From assembly GCF_015704865.1 (NCBI RefSeq), contig NZ_JADQTO010000023.1:62001-126000 (forward strand): a DNA stretch of 64,000 nt. The letters are read 5' to 3'. A program made the translations under genes and the position numbers. Under the pieces are notes generated by a model. The model was not told where the DNA came from, made no database searches, and saw nothing but the letters and a program-made list of their open reading frames with translations. The stretch comes from Actinoplanes aureus (GTDB lineage Bacteria > Actinomycetota > Actinomycetes > Mycobacteriales > Micromonosporaceae). Below, piece after piece: positions 8,086 to 16,497 of this stretch; the stretch's first letter is position 1, and every line of letters begins with the position of its first letter.

Positions 8086-8142
8086 CTCGGGTGGTATGTC
8101 CGCTAAGCCGTAACTTTTCGGGCAGCCGACCGGTGATTAGGC

Positions 8143-8610
8143 GTGGCTTTGTCCCCTAAATCCGTCTTTTTCGCTCTGGTGGTTGTCGGGTTGCCGTTCG
8201 CGATCGTGGCCGGCTGGTCCCTGGGCGCTCGCCCGACAGCCCGCCCGGCCTCGGCCGGCGCCCCGAACGGTTTCGGCGGCGACGGTGGCATCGGGGTCGC
8301 CCCGGCACCGAACGGCACGTCCTCCGACGGCTACTCGGCCCGGCCGCCCCGGTCCACGACGACTCCGTCCGCCACCCCGCCGGCGCTGACGCCGCCCGCG
8401 ACGATCCCGGCCGGGACGGTGACCACCACGGTGACGGTCACGGCCGTACCGGCACCGGCCACCTCGTCGCCACCTCCGCTGCTGACGCTGCCCCCGGTGC
8501 CCACACCGACCCAGATCATCGACCCGCCCAGCCCGTCGGCGACGCCGCCGCCGAGCGCCACACCCGGTTCCTCGACCCCGCCGCCATCCGGTGTAGCGAC
8601 CGGGTCCTAA
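8143..8610 (+). CDS. Hypothetical membrane-anchored Pro/Thr-rich protein
   Basis: 155 residues from GTG. One N-terminal hydrophobic segment (SVFFALVVVGLPFAIVAG) is followed by a long disordered region rich in Pro, Thr, Ser and Ala with no recognisable domain. This looks like a signal-anchored extracytoplasmic tail. The low-complexity composition weakens confidence, but RBS-compatible spacing and correct placement between neighbours favour a real gene. Confidence 0.55.
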   Translation: MALSPKSVFFALVVVGLPFAIVAGWSLGARPTARPASAGAPNGFGGDGGIGVAPAPNGTSSDGYSARPPRSTTTPSATPPALTPPATIPAGTVTTTVTVTAVPAPATSSPPPLLTLPPVPTPTQIIDPPSPSATPPPSATPGSSTPPPSGVATGS

Positions 8611-8621
8611 GCTCCCGAAAC

Positions 8622-9407
8622 GTGAACGCAGATCAGGGTCGGCCAGCGACGGGCGCGGCGAGACAGTTCGTCACCGGAGTCGGCCTGCTCTTCCGCGGTT
8701 TGGCACTGGTCCTGCGCAATCCCCGGCTGCTCGGGCTGGGCCTGCTGCCGGCGTTGCTCGCCGGCATCCTCTACACCGCCGCGCTGGTCACCCTGATCCG
8801 GTTCCTGCCGGACATCTCCGAGCAGGCCACCTGGTTCGCCGACGGCTGGACCGGCTGGCTGCGCGACACCGTGCGGGTCTTCGCCGGTGCCGGTGTGCTC
8901 GGCCTCTCCGTGCTGCTGGGCATCCTCACCTTCACCGCGGTCACGCTGCTGATCGGCGACCCGTTCTACGAGAAGATCTCCGAGCTGGTCGAGGACCGCT
9001 TCGGCGGCGTACCAGACGAGGTGGAGACCACCCTCTTGCGCTCGCTGCGGCGCAGCCTGGCCGACTCGCTCCGGCTGATCGGTTTCTCGATCCTGATCGC
9101 CATCCCGCTCTTCCTGCTCGGCTTCCTGCCCTTCATCGGCCAGACCGTAATCCCCGTCCTCGGCGGCGCGATCGGCGGCTGGCTGCTGGCCCTGGAGCTC
9201 ACCGGCGTCCCGTTCCAGCGGCGCGGCCAGCGACTACGCCACCGCCGGGCGGTCCTCGCCGGACACAAGCCGCTCACGCTCGGCTTCGGCGTAGCCGTCT
9301 TCGCGACCTTCCTGATCCCCCTCGGCGCCATCTTCCTGATGCCCGCGGCCATAGCCGGCGCCACGCTGCTGGCGCGGCGCGCGCTGGGCAAGCCCATCGA
9401 AATCTGA
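8622..9407 (+). CDS. EI24 domain (CysZ-like) membrane protein
   Basis: 261 residues from GTG. Four to five hydrophobic segments surround the family signature IGDPFYEKISELVEDRFGG (about residues 110-128). The C-terminal block ELTGVPFQRRGQRLRHRR also matches the EI24/CysZ family. Relatives include the sulfate transporter CysZ, but actinobacterial members are uncharacterised, so transport of sulfate is not assumed. Confidence 0.8.
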   Translation: MNADQGRPATGAARQFVTGVGLLFRGLALVLRNPRLLGLGLLPALLAGILYTAALVTLIRFLPDISEQATWFADGWTGWLRDTVRVFAGAGVLGLSVLLGILTFTAVTLLIGDPFYEKISELVEDRFGGVPDEVETTLLRSLRRSLADSLRLIGFSILIAIPLFLLGFLPFIGQTVIPVLGGAIGGWLLALELTGVPFQRRGQRLRHRRAVLAGHKPLTLGFGVAVFATFLIPLGAIFLMPAAIAGATLLARRALGKPIEI

Positions 9408-9459
9408 CGGTACGGGTCAGCCACCTCCCCGCCGATCAACGGCCGTCCCCGGCCCACCA

Positions 9460-9508
9460 CGCGACCACCTGCAACACCGGGCCCCAGCGCGCCTGCCGGG
9501 CCCATGCA
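9460..9508 (-). repeat. Left member of an imperfect inverted repeat pair
   Basis: Read on the minus strand, this 49-bp segment matches the plus strand at 10177-10225 at about 43 of 49 positions, including two exact 14-base blocks (TGCATGGGCCCGGC and GGCCCGGTGTTGCA). The pair brackets the small secreted protein gene at 9632-10060. Confidence 0.75.
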
Positions 9509-9631
9509 GGTGGCCATCGGCGGTCGAACCCGGCCGCGACCGCCGCCACCCACAACGCCGTCGGACACCTCGGATACGCCCCGGCGGGAAAGCACCGGCA
9601 CCGAACGTTCGGCACCGGCGCTCCAGACGGA

Positions 9632-10060
9632 TCAGGGCCAGAGGACGAGGGGACCGCAACCCTCGAGCAGCAGCTTGCCATCGTTGGGGGAGTCGTCCTC
9701 GATGCGGAAGATCCCGTTACCGAGGGTGTCCTGGTGCACCCAGCCCTTGATCTCGGTGCCGGCGATACGGCCGTACCACCAGTTGTTGCGGTAGGTGTTC
9801 GTGGTCATGCACCACAGGTAGAACTTGGTGCCCTTCGTGATCTTCCCGACGTGACCGCAAGCACCGTACGGGCCGTCCTTGACGTTGTAGTCCACCTGGG
9901 CCACGACGTAGCCCTGGCCGTTCACTTTTTCCCAGGTCGGCTTGCAGGCGACCGCGGCCTGCGCCGAACCTGTGGCACCCACGACCGCGGCGCCGGTCAT
10001 GGCCACCGCCATCACCGCCGCCACGGCGCCCCGCCGGACGCGTTGCTTGATCGAGTTCAT
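9632..10060 (-). CDS. Secreted SH3-like small protein
   Basis: 142 residues. A signal peptide runs MNSIKQRVRRGAVAAVMAVA to the cleavage-like GSAQAAVA near residue 35. The mature part (CKPTWEKVNG... WWYGRI... IKGWVHQDTL) resembles bacterial SH3-like folds with a W-Y-G-R-x motif, and has several Cys for disulfides. Such domains often bind peptidoglycan. The gene stands alone, divergent from its flanks and bracketed by an inverted repeat pair. Confidence 0.7.
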   Translation of the reverse strand: MNSIKQRVRRGAVAAVMAVAMTGAAVVGATGSAQAAVACKPTWEKVNGQGYVVAQVDYNVKDGPYGACGHVGKITKGTKFYLWCMTTNTYRNNWWYGRIAGTEIKGWVHQDTLGNGIFRIEDDSPNDGKLLLEGCGPLVLWP

Positions 10061-10176
10061 GGGCGCAGCATAGAGGTCGCTGTCGATTATGGACGTCCTC
10101 TTACGGCAGACCTCGTCACCGCCGGCCTCCCGGCCCACCGCCTGGACGCGGCGCTGCGCCGGCGCAGCCCGGAGTG

Positions 10177-10225
10177 TGCATGGGCCCGGCGGTCGCACTG
10201 CGGCCCGGTGTTGCAATTGGTCGCG
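10177..10225 (+). repeat. Right member of the inverted repeat pair
   Basis: This is the partner of 9460-9508 in opposite orientation, with six mismatches across 49 bp. It lies upstream of the secreted protein gene and downstream of the LacI gene, in otherwise non-coding DNA (10061-10298). Confidence 0.75.
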
Positions 10226-10298
10226 GGCAGGGCGTTACCCGTGGATTGGGGTTGGTGAGCCGTCGGGCGTACCCAAAATGGAGGGTGACCGGAAATGC

Positions 10299-11312
10299 TC
10301 AGGCTGAGGCGCGGATGACCAGTTCGGTGGGCAGGACGACGGAGGGGGCCACCTCGGGGTCGCCGGCTATCAGGCGGAGCATCTGGCGGGCCATCGTGCG
10401 GCCGGCTTCGGCGATGGGCTGGCGGACCGTGGTGAGCGGTGGATCGCTGTAGCGGCTGATCTCGAAGTCGTCGAAGCCGATGACCGCGACGTCGTCGGGT
10501 ACGCGGCGTCCGGCGTCTCGCAGGGCCTGTAGCGCGCCGTGTGCCATCAGGTCGGAGGCGGCGAAGACGGCGTCCAGGTCGGGGCCGCGTTCGAGCAGGT
10601 CGCGCATCGCGAGGATGCCGGATTCGCGGGTGAAGTCGCCCTGGGCGACCAGTTCCGGCAGGCCCGCGTCGCGCAGCGAGGCGTGGTAGCCGGTCAGGCG
10701 TTCGATGCCGGCGACCATGTCCTGCGGTCCGGCGATCGTCGCGATCTTGCGGCGCCCGTCGGCTACCAGGTGGCGGACCGCTGCGGCAACGCCGCCCGCG
10801 TGGTCGACGTCCACGTACGGGACCGGCGGGTCGGCGGTCATCGGCCGGCCGCTGCAGACGACCGGGATGCCGCGCCGGGCCAGGAGGCCGGGTAGCGGGT
10901 CGGCGCCGTGGATCGAGGCGAACATGACGCCGTCCACGTGGCCGGCGACCGCGTACCGCTCGACCCGGTGGTGGCCGGCCTCGGAGCCGGTCATCATCAG
11001 GACCAGCTGCTTGTCGGCGGCTTCCAGTTCGGCGCCGACGCCGCGGATGATCGCCGGGAAGAAGAGGTCGTCGGAGAAGACCCGGTTGGCGGTCTCCGGC
11101 AGGATCAGGGCGATCGAGTCGGTCCGCTGGGTGACCAGGCTCCGGGCCGCCTGGTTCGGTACGTAGCCGAGCTCCTCGACGGCCCGGTTGACGGCCTCCC
11201 GGATGGTGGCCGCGACCGTGGTGGACCCGTTGACGACGCGGGAGACGGTTGCCCGGGAAACCCCGGCGCGCCGGGCAACCGCTTCCAGAGTCGGCCGTTC
11301 CCGCGTCGTCAC
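10299..11312 (-). CDS. LacI-family transcriptional regulator
   Basis: 337 residues from GTG. The N-terminal helix-turn-helix and hinge read TLEAVARRAGVSRATVSRVV and ELGYVPNQAARSLV. The remainder is a periplasmic-binding-protein-like sensor domain (VAVIGFDDFEISRYSDPPLT). It lies 16 bp downstream of the GH1 beta-glucosidase on the same strand, so it is probably the local repressor responding to a beta-glucoside or cello-oligosaccharide. The effector is inferred from context only. Confidence 0.9.
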   Translation of the reverse strand: MTTRERPTLEAVARRAGVSRATVSRVVNGSTTVAATIREAVNRAVEELGYVPNQAARSLVTQRTDSIALILPETANRVFSDDLFFPAIIRGVGAELEAADKQLVLMMTGSEAGHHRVERYAVAGHVDGVMFASIHGADPLPGLLARRGIPVVCSGRPMTADPPVPYVDVDHAGGVAAAVRHLVADGRRKIATIAGPQDMVAGIERLTGYHASLRDAGLPELVAQGDFTRESGILAMRDLLERGPDLDAVFAASDLMAHGALQALRDAGRRVPDDVAVIGFDDFEISRYSDPPLTTVRQPIAEAGRTMARQMLRLIAGDPEVAPSVVLPTELVIRASA

Positions 11313-11328
11313 AAGCCGCTCCTAAGAC

Positions 11329-12732
11329 TCACTCCAGGCCGTTACGCCGGATCACCTCGCGGTACCACTTCGCGCTGTCCTTGAGCACACGCTGCTGCGT
11401 CGTGTAGTCGACGTGCACGATACCGAAGCGCTTCGCGTACCCCTCGGCCCATTCGAAGTTGTCCATCAATGACCATGCGAAGTATCCCCGAAGGTCGACT
11501 CCGGCCGCGATGGCGTCGTGGCAGGCGCGCAGGTGGGCGTCGATGTACTCGATGCGCCGCAGGTCGTGCACCTCGCCGTTCTCGGACGGCACTTCCGGGT
11601 ACGCCGCGCCGTTCTCGGTGATCAGCAGCGGGGTGCCCGGGTAGTCGCGGTGGATCCGGGTCAGCAGCCGGGTGAGCGAGGCCGGCTCGATCTGCCAGCC
11701 CATGTCGGTGACCGGGCCGACCGGCTTGCGGAACGCGATGCCGTCACTGCCCGGGTAGTCCGGCGCGCCGGGGTGGCCGGGCTTCGCCGAGACGTACGAC
11801 GGGGTGTAGAAGTTGATGCCCAGCAGCTCGATCGGGGCGTTGATGATCGCCTCGTCGCCGTCCTTGATGTGCGACAGGTCGGTGAGCCGCGAGATGTGCT
11901 CCAGGACGTCCGCCGGGTACTGCCCGCGCAGCAGCGGGTCCAGGAAGATCCGGTTGGCCAGGCCGTCGATCAGCCGGGCGGCGTCGCGGTCGGCGGCGCT
12001 CTCCGGGTCGAGCGGGGAGACCTCGCACGGGTTCAGCGTGATGCTGAGGTTCTGGGCACCGGCCGAGCGCAGCGCCCGGGCCGCCAGGCCGTGGCCGAGC
12101 AGCAGGTGGTGGACGGCGGTGAGGGCGGAGGCCGGGTTCTGTACGCCGGGCGCGTGGATGCCGGAGGCGTAACCCAGGTACGCCGAGCACCACGGCTCGT
12201 TCAGCGTGGTCCAGGTGCCGACCCGGTCGCCGAGGCGGGCGTGGACGATCTGGGCGTACTCGGCGAACGCCTCGGCGGTCTCCCGGTTCGTCCAGCCGCC
12301 GCGGTCCTCCAGGGTCTGCGGCAGGTCCCAGTGGTAGAGGGTCACCACCGGGTCGATGCCCTTGCCGAGCAGCTCGTCGGTGAGCCGGTCGTAGAAGTCC
12401 AGGCCCCGGACGTTCACCGGACCGGTGCCGTCGGGCTGGATCCGCGGCCAGGCGACGGAGAACCGGTACGAGGCCAGGCCCAGGTCGGCCATGATCGCGA
12501 CGTCTTCCGGGTACCGGTGGTAGTGGTCGCACGCGATGTCACCGGTGTGCCCGGCGTGGACCTTCCCCGGCGTACGGCTGAAGGTGTCCCAGATGGACGG
12601 GCCGCGACCGTCCTCCCGCGCCGCGCCCTCGATCTGGTACGACGCGGTTGCCGCGCCCCAGACGAATCCGTCGGGGAAAGAGATCCCCACGGGGGCCGGC
12701 TGCGCCGACGTGGACGTGACGGTTGCCGTCAT
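11329..12732 (-). CDS. GH1 family beta-glucosidase
   Basis: 467 residues, the normal length for GH1. It begins with the family pattern FPDGFVWGAATASYQIEGA. The acid/base glutamate is in TLNEPWCSAY (near residue 175) and the nucleophile in LLITENGAAY (near residue 370). The C-terminus has YFAWSLMDNFEWAEGYAKRFG. There is no signal peptide, so it probably acts on imported oligosaccharides such as cellobiose. It is first in a two-gene unit with the LacI regulator. Confidence 0.93.
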   Translation of the reverse strand: MTATVTSTSAQPAPVGISFPDGFVWGAATASYQIEGAAREDGRGPSIWDTFSRTPGKVHAGHTGDIACDHYHRYPEDVAIMADLGLASYRFSVAWPRIQPDGTGPVNVRGLDFYDRLTDELLGKGIDPVVTLYHWDLPQTLEDRGGWTNRETAEAFAEYAQIVHARLGDRVGTWTTLNEPWCSAYLGYASGIHAPGVQNPASALTAVHHLLLGHGLAARALRSAGAQNLSITLNPCEVSPLDPESAADRDAARLIDGLANRIFLDPLLRGQYPADVLEHISRLTDLSHIKDGDEAIINAPIELLGINFYTPSYVSAKPGHPGAPDYPGSDGIAFRKPVGPVTDMGWQIEPASLTRLLTRIHRDYPGTPLLITENGAAYPEVPSENGEVHDLRRIEYIDAHLRACHDAIAAGVDLRGYFAWSLMDNFEWAEGYAKRFGIVHVDYTTQQRVLKDSAKWYREVIRRNGLE

Positions 12733-12760
12733 TATTCACCGCTTCCTGCTCTTGATCAGG

Positions 12761-12777
12761 TGAACTTAACCGGTTCA
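12761..12777. promoter_or_regulatory. Candidate LacI-family operator
   Basis: TGAACTTAACCGGTTCA contains the perfect 8-bp palindrome AACCGGTT with a central CpG, typical of LacI-family sites. The outer TGAAC/GTTCA pair adds further symmetry. It sits 28 bp upstream of the beta-glucosidase ATG. Confidence 0.5.
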
Positions 12778-12822
12778 TCTTAGTCGCTTGCAGCGGTGAA
12801 ACAACGTCACCCGTCGTAAAGA

Positions 12823-13584
12823 TCAACCGGTCCGCAGCGCCTGGACAAGGCGGGGGTCTCCGGTGAGCGCGAGTTGGTCGGGGCGTTTGCGGCCCATCAG
12901 GGCCAGTTGGAGGTCGCTCGCGGTGCCGGTGGTCTTGGCCCGAGCGTGATGATCGTCGCTGTCCAGGATCGTGCCGGTGTCGAGCAGCGCGATGCCGGGG
13001 CCACGCAACCGGACGAACCACTCGTGCGCGGCGTCCGTGGCGACCAGGTGGACCACGCCGTGCAGATCGCTTGGGCCCTTCCGGCGGCCGGCCGGCAACC
13101 AGGTGTCCAGCACCTCGCTCACGCCGTCGGCGGCGAGCTTGGTCTCGATCGGGGTGGCCCGCCCGGCGGCGGACTCGGCGTCCCAGCGGTGCACCGAGAC
13201 CTCATGTGCCATCCGGCGGTGCCAGAATCCGGCCCGCTTGGGCTGCGGCGCCCAGTTCCAGGCCGGGAAGTCGGGGTCGAGAGCCTCCAGGGTCTCGATC
13301 GTGCCGGTCAGCTCCCGGCGCAGTTGATCGAGCGTCTCCGGCCACTCGGGGTAGATCTCCGGCTCCTGCCGTGCCGGTGGCCGGTCGGTCACGCCGCGGG
13401 CCACCGTGGCACGCACCCAGCGCAACACCTCGGTCGTGTGATGCGCGAGGTCGGCCGTGGTCCATCCCGGGCAGGCGGCGACCTGCGCGTCCGGACCGGT
13501 CTCGGCGACGGCATCCCACAGTGCCGGCCCGTCCGCGCGCAGCGCCGCCAGCCAGAAGTCCTTCGTCGCGTGCAACCTGTTCAT
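12823..13584 (-). CDS. Maleylpyruvate isomerase (MDMPI) family mycothiol-dependent protein
   Basis: 253 residues. The N-terminal DinB-like four-helix domain shows CPGWTTADLAHHTTEVLRW and the later metal-type His pair in RMAHEVSVHRWDAE. The C-terminal MDMPI domain follows (VHLVATDAAHEWFVRL...). Members use mycothiol as thiol cofactor, consistent with mshA in this window. The real substrate is unknown. It is divergent from murB. Confidence 0.8.
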   Translation of the reverse strand: MNRLHATKDFWLAALRADGPALWDAVAETGPDAQVAACPGWTTADLAHHTTEVLRWVRATVARGVTDRPPARQEPEIYPEWPETLDQLRRELTGTIETLEALDPDFPAWNWAPQPKRAGFWHRRMAHEVSVHRWDAESAAGRATPIETKLAADGVSEVLDTWLPAGRRKGPSDLHGVVHLVATDAAHEWFVRLRGPGIALLDTGTILDSDDHHARAKTTGTASDLQLALMGRKRPDQLALTGDPRLVQALRTG

Positions 13585-13652
13585 CGCAGTTGTCTCCCGC
13601 TCGGCCGGACCGCCGATGAAGCCTTTCCCATAGTGAGCTTAGGGTGAACGTC

Positions 13653-14717
13653 GTGCCCGACGCATTCGCCGATCATCTGACTGACACACCTCCGGCTCCG
13701 GAAAACTCCTTGGCGGCGTACACGACGCTACGCCTCGGCGGCCCGGCCGGCACAGTGACCACGGCGGTACATGCGGACGAAGCGGTAGCTACCGTGCGTA
13801 ATGCCTCCGCGAAGGGTCTTCCGGTGCTGATTCTCGCCGGTGGGAGCAACGTGGTGGTCGGTGACGCCGGTTTCGCCGGCGAGGTCCTGTTGCTGCGGAA
13901 CCGGGGGATCGAGGTGGTGGCCGAGGACGCGGCGACCGTCCTGGTCCGGGTCGCCGCCGGCGAGCCGTGGGACGCCTTCGTTCAGTACGCGGTGACGAAC
14001 GGCTGGTCCGGCGTCGAGTGCCTGTCCGGCATCCCGGGGTCGGCCGGGGCCACCCCGATCCAGAACGTGGGTGCGTACGGCCAGGAGGTCGCGCACACCA
14101 TCGAGGCGGTCCGGGCGTACGACCGGGTCGCCGACGAGACCCGCACCATGACGCCGGCGGAGTGCGGCTTCGGCTACCGCTCCAGCGTGTTCAAGCACAG
14201 CGACCGCTACCTGGTCCTGTCGGTCGACTTCCGCCTCGACCGGTCCACCGACTCCGCCCCGATCCGGTACGCCGAACTGGCCCGTGACCTGGGTGCCGCG
14301 GCCGGCGACCGGGTGCCCTCGCAGCAGGCCCGGGACACCGTGCTCAAGCTGCGCGCGGGCAAGGGCATGGTGCTCGACCCGGAGGACCGGGACACCTGGT
14401 CGGTCGGGTCGTTCTTCACCAACCCGGTGGTCTCCGCCGAGTTCTTCGCGACGTTGACCGGCGTGCCGCACTGGCCGGCCGCGGACGGCGCGGTGAAGAT
14501 CCCGGCCGCCTGGCTGATCGAGCAGGCCGGCTTCCCGAAGGGCTTCGCCGGGGCGGGCGTGGCCATCTCCAGCAAGCACACACTGGCCCTCACCAACCGC
14601 GGCACCGGCACCACCGGCGCCCTGCTGGACCTGGCGCGCACCATCCGCGACGGGGTGCGCGACCGGTTCGGCATCGAGCTGCACCCGGAGCCGGTGCTGA
14701 TCAACTGCGCGTTCTAG
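13653..14717 (+). CDS. murB: UDP-N-acetylmuramate dehydrogenase
   Basis: About 354 residues. FAD-binding motifs are LAGGSNVVVGD and GIPGSAGATPIQNVGAYGQE. The catalytic serine block is SVGSFFTNPVV. C-terminal elements are KIPAAWLIEQAGFPKG, SSKHTLALTN and HPEPVLINCAF. It reduces UDP-GlcNAc-enolpyruvate to UDP-MurNAc for peptidoglycan. GTG 13653 has AGGG eight bases upstream and is preferred; GTG 13644 is in frame. Its stop overlaps the convergent CAP gene. Confidence 0.93.
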   Translation: MPDAFADHLTDTPPAPENSLAAYTTLRLGGPAGTVTTAVHADEAVATVRNASAKGLPVLILAGGSNVVVGDAGFAGEVLLLRNRGIEVVAEDAATVLVRVAAGEPWDAFVQYAVTNGWSGVECLSGIPGSAGATPIQNVGAYGQEVAHTIEAVRAYDRVADETRTMTPAECGFGYRSSVFKHSDRYLVLSVDFRLDRSTDSAPIRYAELARDLGAAAGDRVPSQQARDTVLKLRAGKGMVLDPEDRDTWSVGSFFTNPVVSAEFFATLTGVPHWPAADGAVKIPAAWLIEQAGFPKGFAGAGVAISSKHTLALTNRGTGTTGALLDLARTIRDGVRDRFGIELHPEPVLINCAF

Positions 14718-15328
14718 CTCCAGCCGAAGACCTGGGTGTAGTAAGGCGTACCGTCGGCGGCCCAGGCCACGCCGGTGCCGATCGACTTCGCGCCGCAGTT
14801 GAGGATGTTGGCCCGGTGGCCGGGGCTGTCCATCCAGGCGTCGACCACCTCGCTCGCGGTGCGGTATCCCCAGGCGATGTTCTCGCCGGCGGGCTGCCGG
14901 TAACCGGCTTCCAGGGTCCGCGTCACGAAGGTGGAGCCGTTGCGCCACACGTGGCTGAACAGGCGGGTCTTGGCCATGTATCCGCTCTGCCGCAGGGAGG
15001 CGAGCACCAGGTCGCCGTCCACCGCGAGCGCCGGGCAACCGGCTTCCCGCCGTTTCTGGTTGGTGAGGCGGACCACCTGACGCATCAGCATGCGGGACCG
15101 GAGCCGGGCCGTCGGTGAGGTGGTGGGGGCCGGCGTCTCGACCCCGGTGGGGATCCGGGGGCCGGCGTTCGGGGGCGGCGCGACCGGGGCCAATTGGACG
15201 ACCGGTGGTGCTGCCTGGAACGGCCGGGGCGGGACGATCGGGCCGTGGGCCAGCGCCGGTGCGGACAGGACGAGCAGGCTCGGCGTGGCCGCGAGCATGG
15301 CGACACGTCGTACCACCAGGTCGAACAC
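14714..15328 (-). CDS. Secreted CAP-domain (SCP/PR1) protein
   Basis: 204 residues from a GTG preceded by GGAGG. The signal peptide region is RRVAMLAATPSLLVLSAPALA. A Pro-rich linker of about 45 residues precedes the CAP domain: LTNQKRREAGCPAL, SGYMAKTRLFSHVWRNG, GENIAWGYRTASEVVDAWMD, SPGHRANILN. The conserved His/Glu positions of the CAP cavity are present. Two cysteines (AGC and LNC) could pair. Bacterial CAP proteins are extracytoplasmic and their biochemical role is unclear. Confidence 0.88.
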   Translation of the reverse strand: MFDLVVRRVAMLAATPSLLVLSAPALAHGPIVPPRPFQAAPPVVQLAPVAPPPNAGPRIPTGVETPAPTTSPTARLRSRMLMRQVVRLTNQKRREAGCPALAVDGDLVLASLRQSGYMAKTRLFSHVWRNGSTFVTRTLEAGYRQPAGENIAWGYRTASEVVDAWMDSPGHRANILNCGAKSIGTGVAWAADGTPYYTQVFGWS

Positions 15329-15732
15329 GGATGCCTCCCGGATCGGAGAACGGGCGCGGATCGCCCGTCTCGGCTATCGCACCCCGTTGTTCGCGGCGTG
15401 TCACATCTTTCGCGGAAAGGGCGAAAAGCCGTACTCGAAATGTCAGGCTGAAGGGATGGCCGGGCCTGCGTGGTTTCGGCCCGCTTGCCGACCGGCTTGA
15501 CCGGATCCTGGTGGACCGCCTCTTGCACAGCTCGCCGGACGCTAAACTGTCACTGTCCGTAAATAGGCTGTGACATCACGCTATGGTGTTTTTGCGCCTT
15601 TGAATTTCCTCCGTCCGTGGTCGCGCGGACGGTGTCAAGCAAGACGCCGAGTCCCGGAACACGTTCGTGTGACCGGAGGTCGGCCGTGCCCGGACGGGCG
15701 CGAGCGCGGGTTGGGGGCAAGGTGAGCAAACG
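15329..15732. other. Intergenic region between the CAP gene and the response regulator
   Basis: No gene is seen in these 404 bp. The region holds a spaced dyad TGTCAC/GTGACA (15548-15575) and a hairpin with 7-bp arms CCGTCCG/CGGACGG (15611-15632). No FliA-like promoter pattern was found here, so the regulator gene probably uses another sigma factor. Promoters for both divergent genes must lie in this region, but I could not place them confidently. Confidence 0.5.
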
Positions 15733-16431
15733 ATGAGTCGCCTACTCGTGGTCGAGGACGACCCGGACATCGCACTCGCACTCCGGTTGCTGTTCAGCCG
15801 GGCCGGCTACGAGGTGGCGCACGCCGCCGACGGGCGATCCGGGCTGAAGGAGGCGTACGCCGAGCACCCCGATCTGGTGGTGCTGGACGTCGGCCTGCCG
15901 GAGATGGACGGGTGGCAGGTGCTCGAGCGGCTGCGGGACGTCTCAGACGTACCGGTGCTGGTGCTCACCGCGCACGGCCAGGAGGCCGAGAAGGTGCGCG
16001 GCCTGCGCGGCGGTGCCGACGACTACCTCACCAAGCCGTTTGCCAACAACGAACTGCTGGCCCGGGTGGAGGCCCTGTTGCGCCGCTCCTCCACCGGGCA
16101 GAACAGCTGGGCGAGCCAGGTCTACGACGACGGCCTCGTCCATCTCGACCCGACCAAGCGCCGGGTCTACGTCAAGGGCGAGGAGAAGCGGCTCACTCCG
16201 ACCGAGTTCCGCCTCCTCAACGCGCTGGTCCGGCATGCCGGTGCGGTTCTCAGCCCGAACCAGTTGCTGACACAGGCCTGGGACGACCCCACCGGCATCG
16301 GTCAGGAACGGGTCAAGTTCGCGGTGCTGCGGCTGCGCCGCAAGCTCGGATGGTCGGATCCCGATGAATCACCCATCGAGTCCGTACGCGGGTTCGGATA
16401 CCGCTACCGCCGACCGGGCGGAGATGCCTGA
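15733..16431 (+). CDS. tcrA: OmpR/PhoB-type orphan response regulator, candidate TcrA
   Basis: 232 residues. The receiver domain has the acidic pair VEDD, the phosphorylation site Asp52 (VVLDVGLPEMDG), the Thr in VLTAHG and the Lys in LTKPF. The C-terminal winged helix reads RLTPTEFRLLNALVRHAGAV and ESVRGFGYRYR. No histidine kinase is adjacent. In Actinoplanes missouriensis the orphan regulator TcrA, encoded in the chemotaxis-flagellar cluster, controls sporangium and flagellar genes; position here matches, so the name is inferred from context. Confidence 0.85.
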   Translation: MSRLLVVEDDPDIALALRLLFSRAGYEVAHAADGRSGLKEAYAEHPDLVVLDVGLPEMDGWQVLERLRDVSDVPVLVLTAHGQEAEKVRGLRGGADDYLTKPFANNELLARVEALLRRSSTGQNSWASQVYDDGLVHLDPTKRRVYVKGEEKRLTPTEFRLLNALVRHAGAVLSPNQLLTQAWDDPTGIGQERVKFAVLRLRRKLGWSDPDESPIESVRGFGYRYRRPGGDA

Positions 16432-16437
16432 GTCTTC

Positions 16438-16463
16438 CTCAATTTGCGCCCTCGCGAGTCGAT
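16438..16463 (+). promoter_or_regulatory. FliA-like promoter of the che operon
   Basis: CTCA (16438-16441), a 16-bp spacer and GTCGAT (16458-16463, continuing GAGG) precede cheA by 34 bp. It matches the pattern found before fliM, flgB, flgN and others in this island. The strict spacing is seen; sigma-factor identity is inferred. Confidence 0.6.
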
Positions 16464-16497
16464 GAGGGCTGTGAAGCCGAGCAGGAGGTAGTAAGTC

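Noticed and set aside
15576..15770. Small minus-strand frame in the intergenic region before the response regulator
   Set aside because: It overlaps the regulator start, lacks a ribosome-binding site and has no recognisable content.
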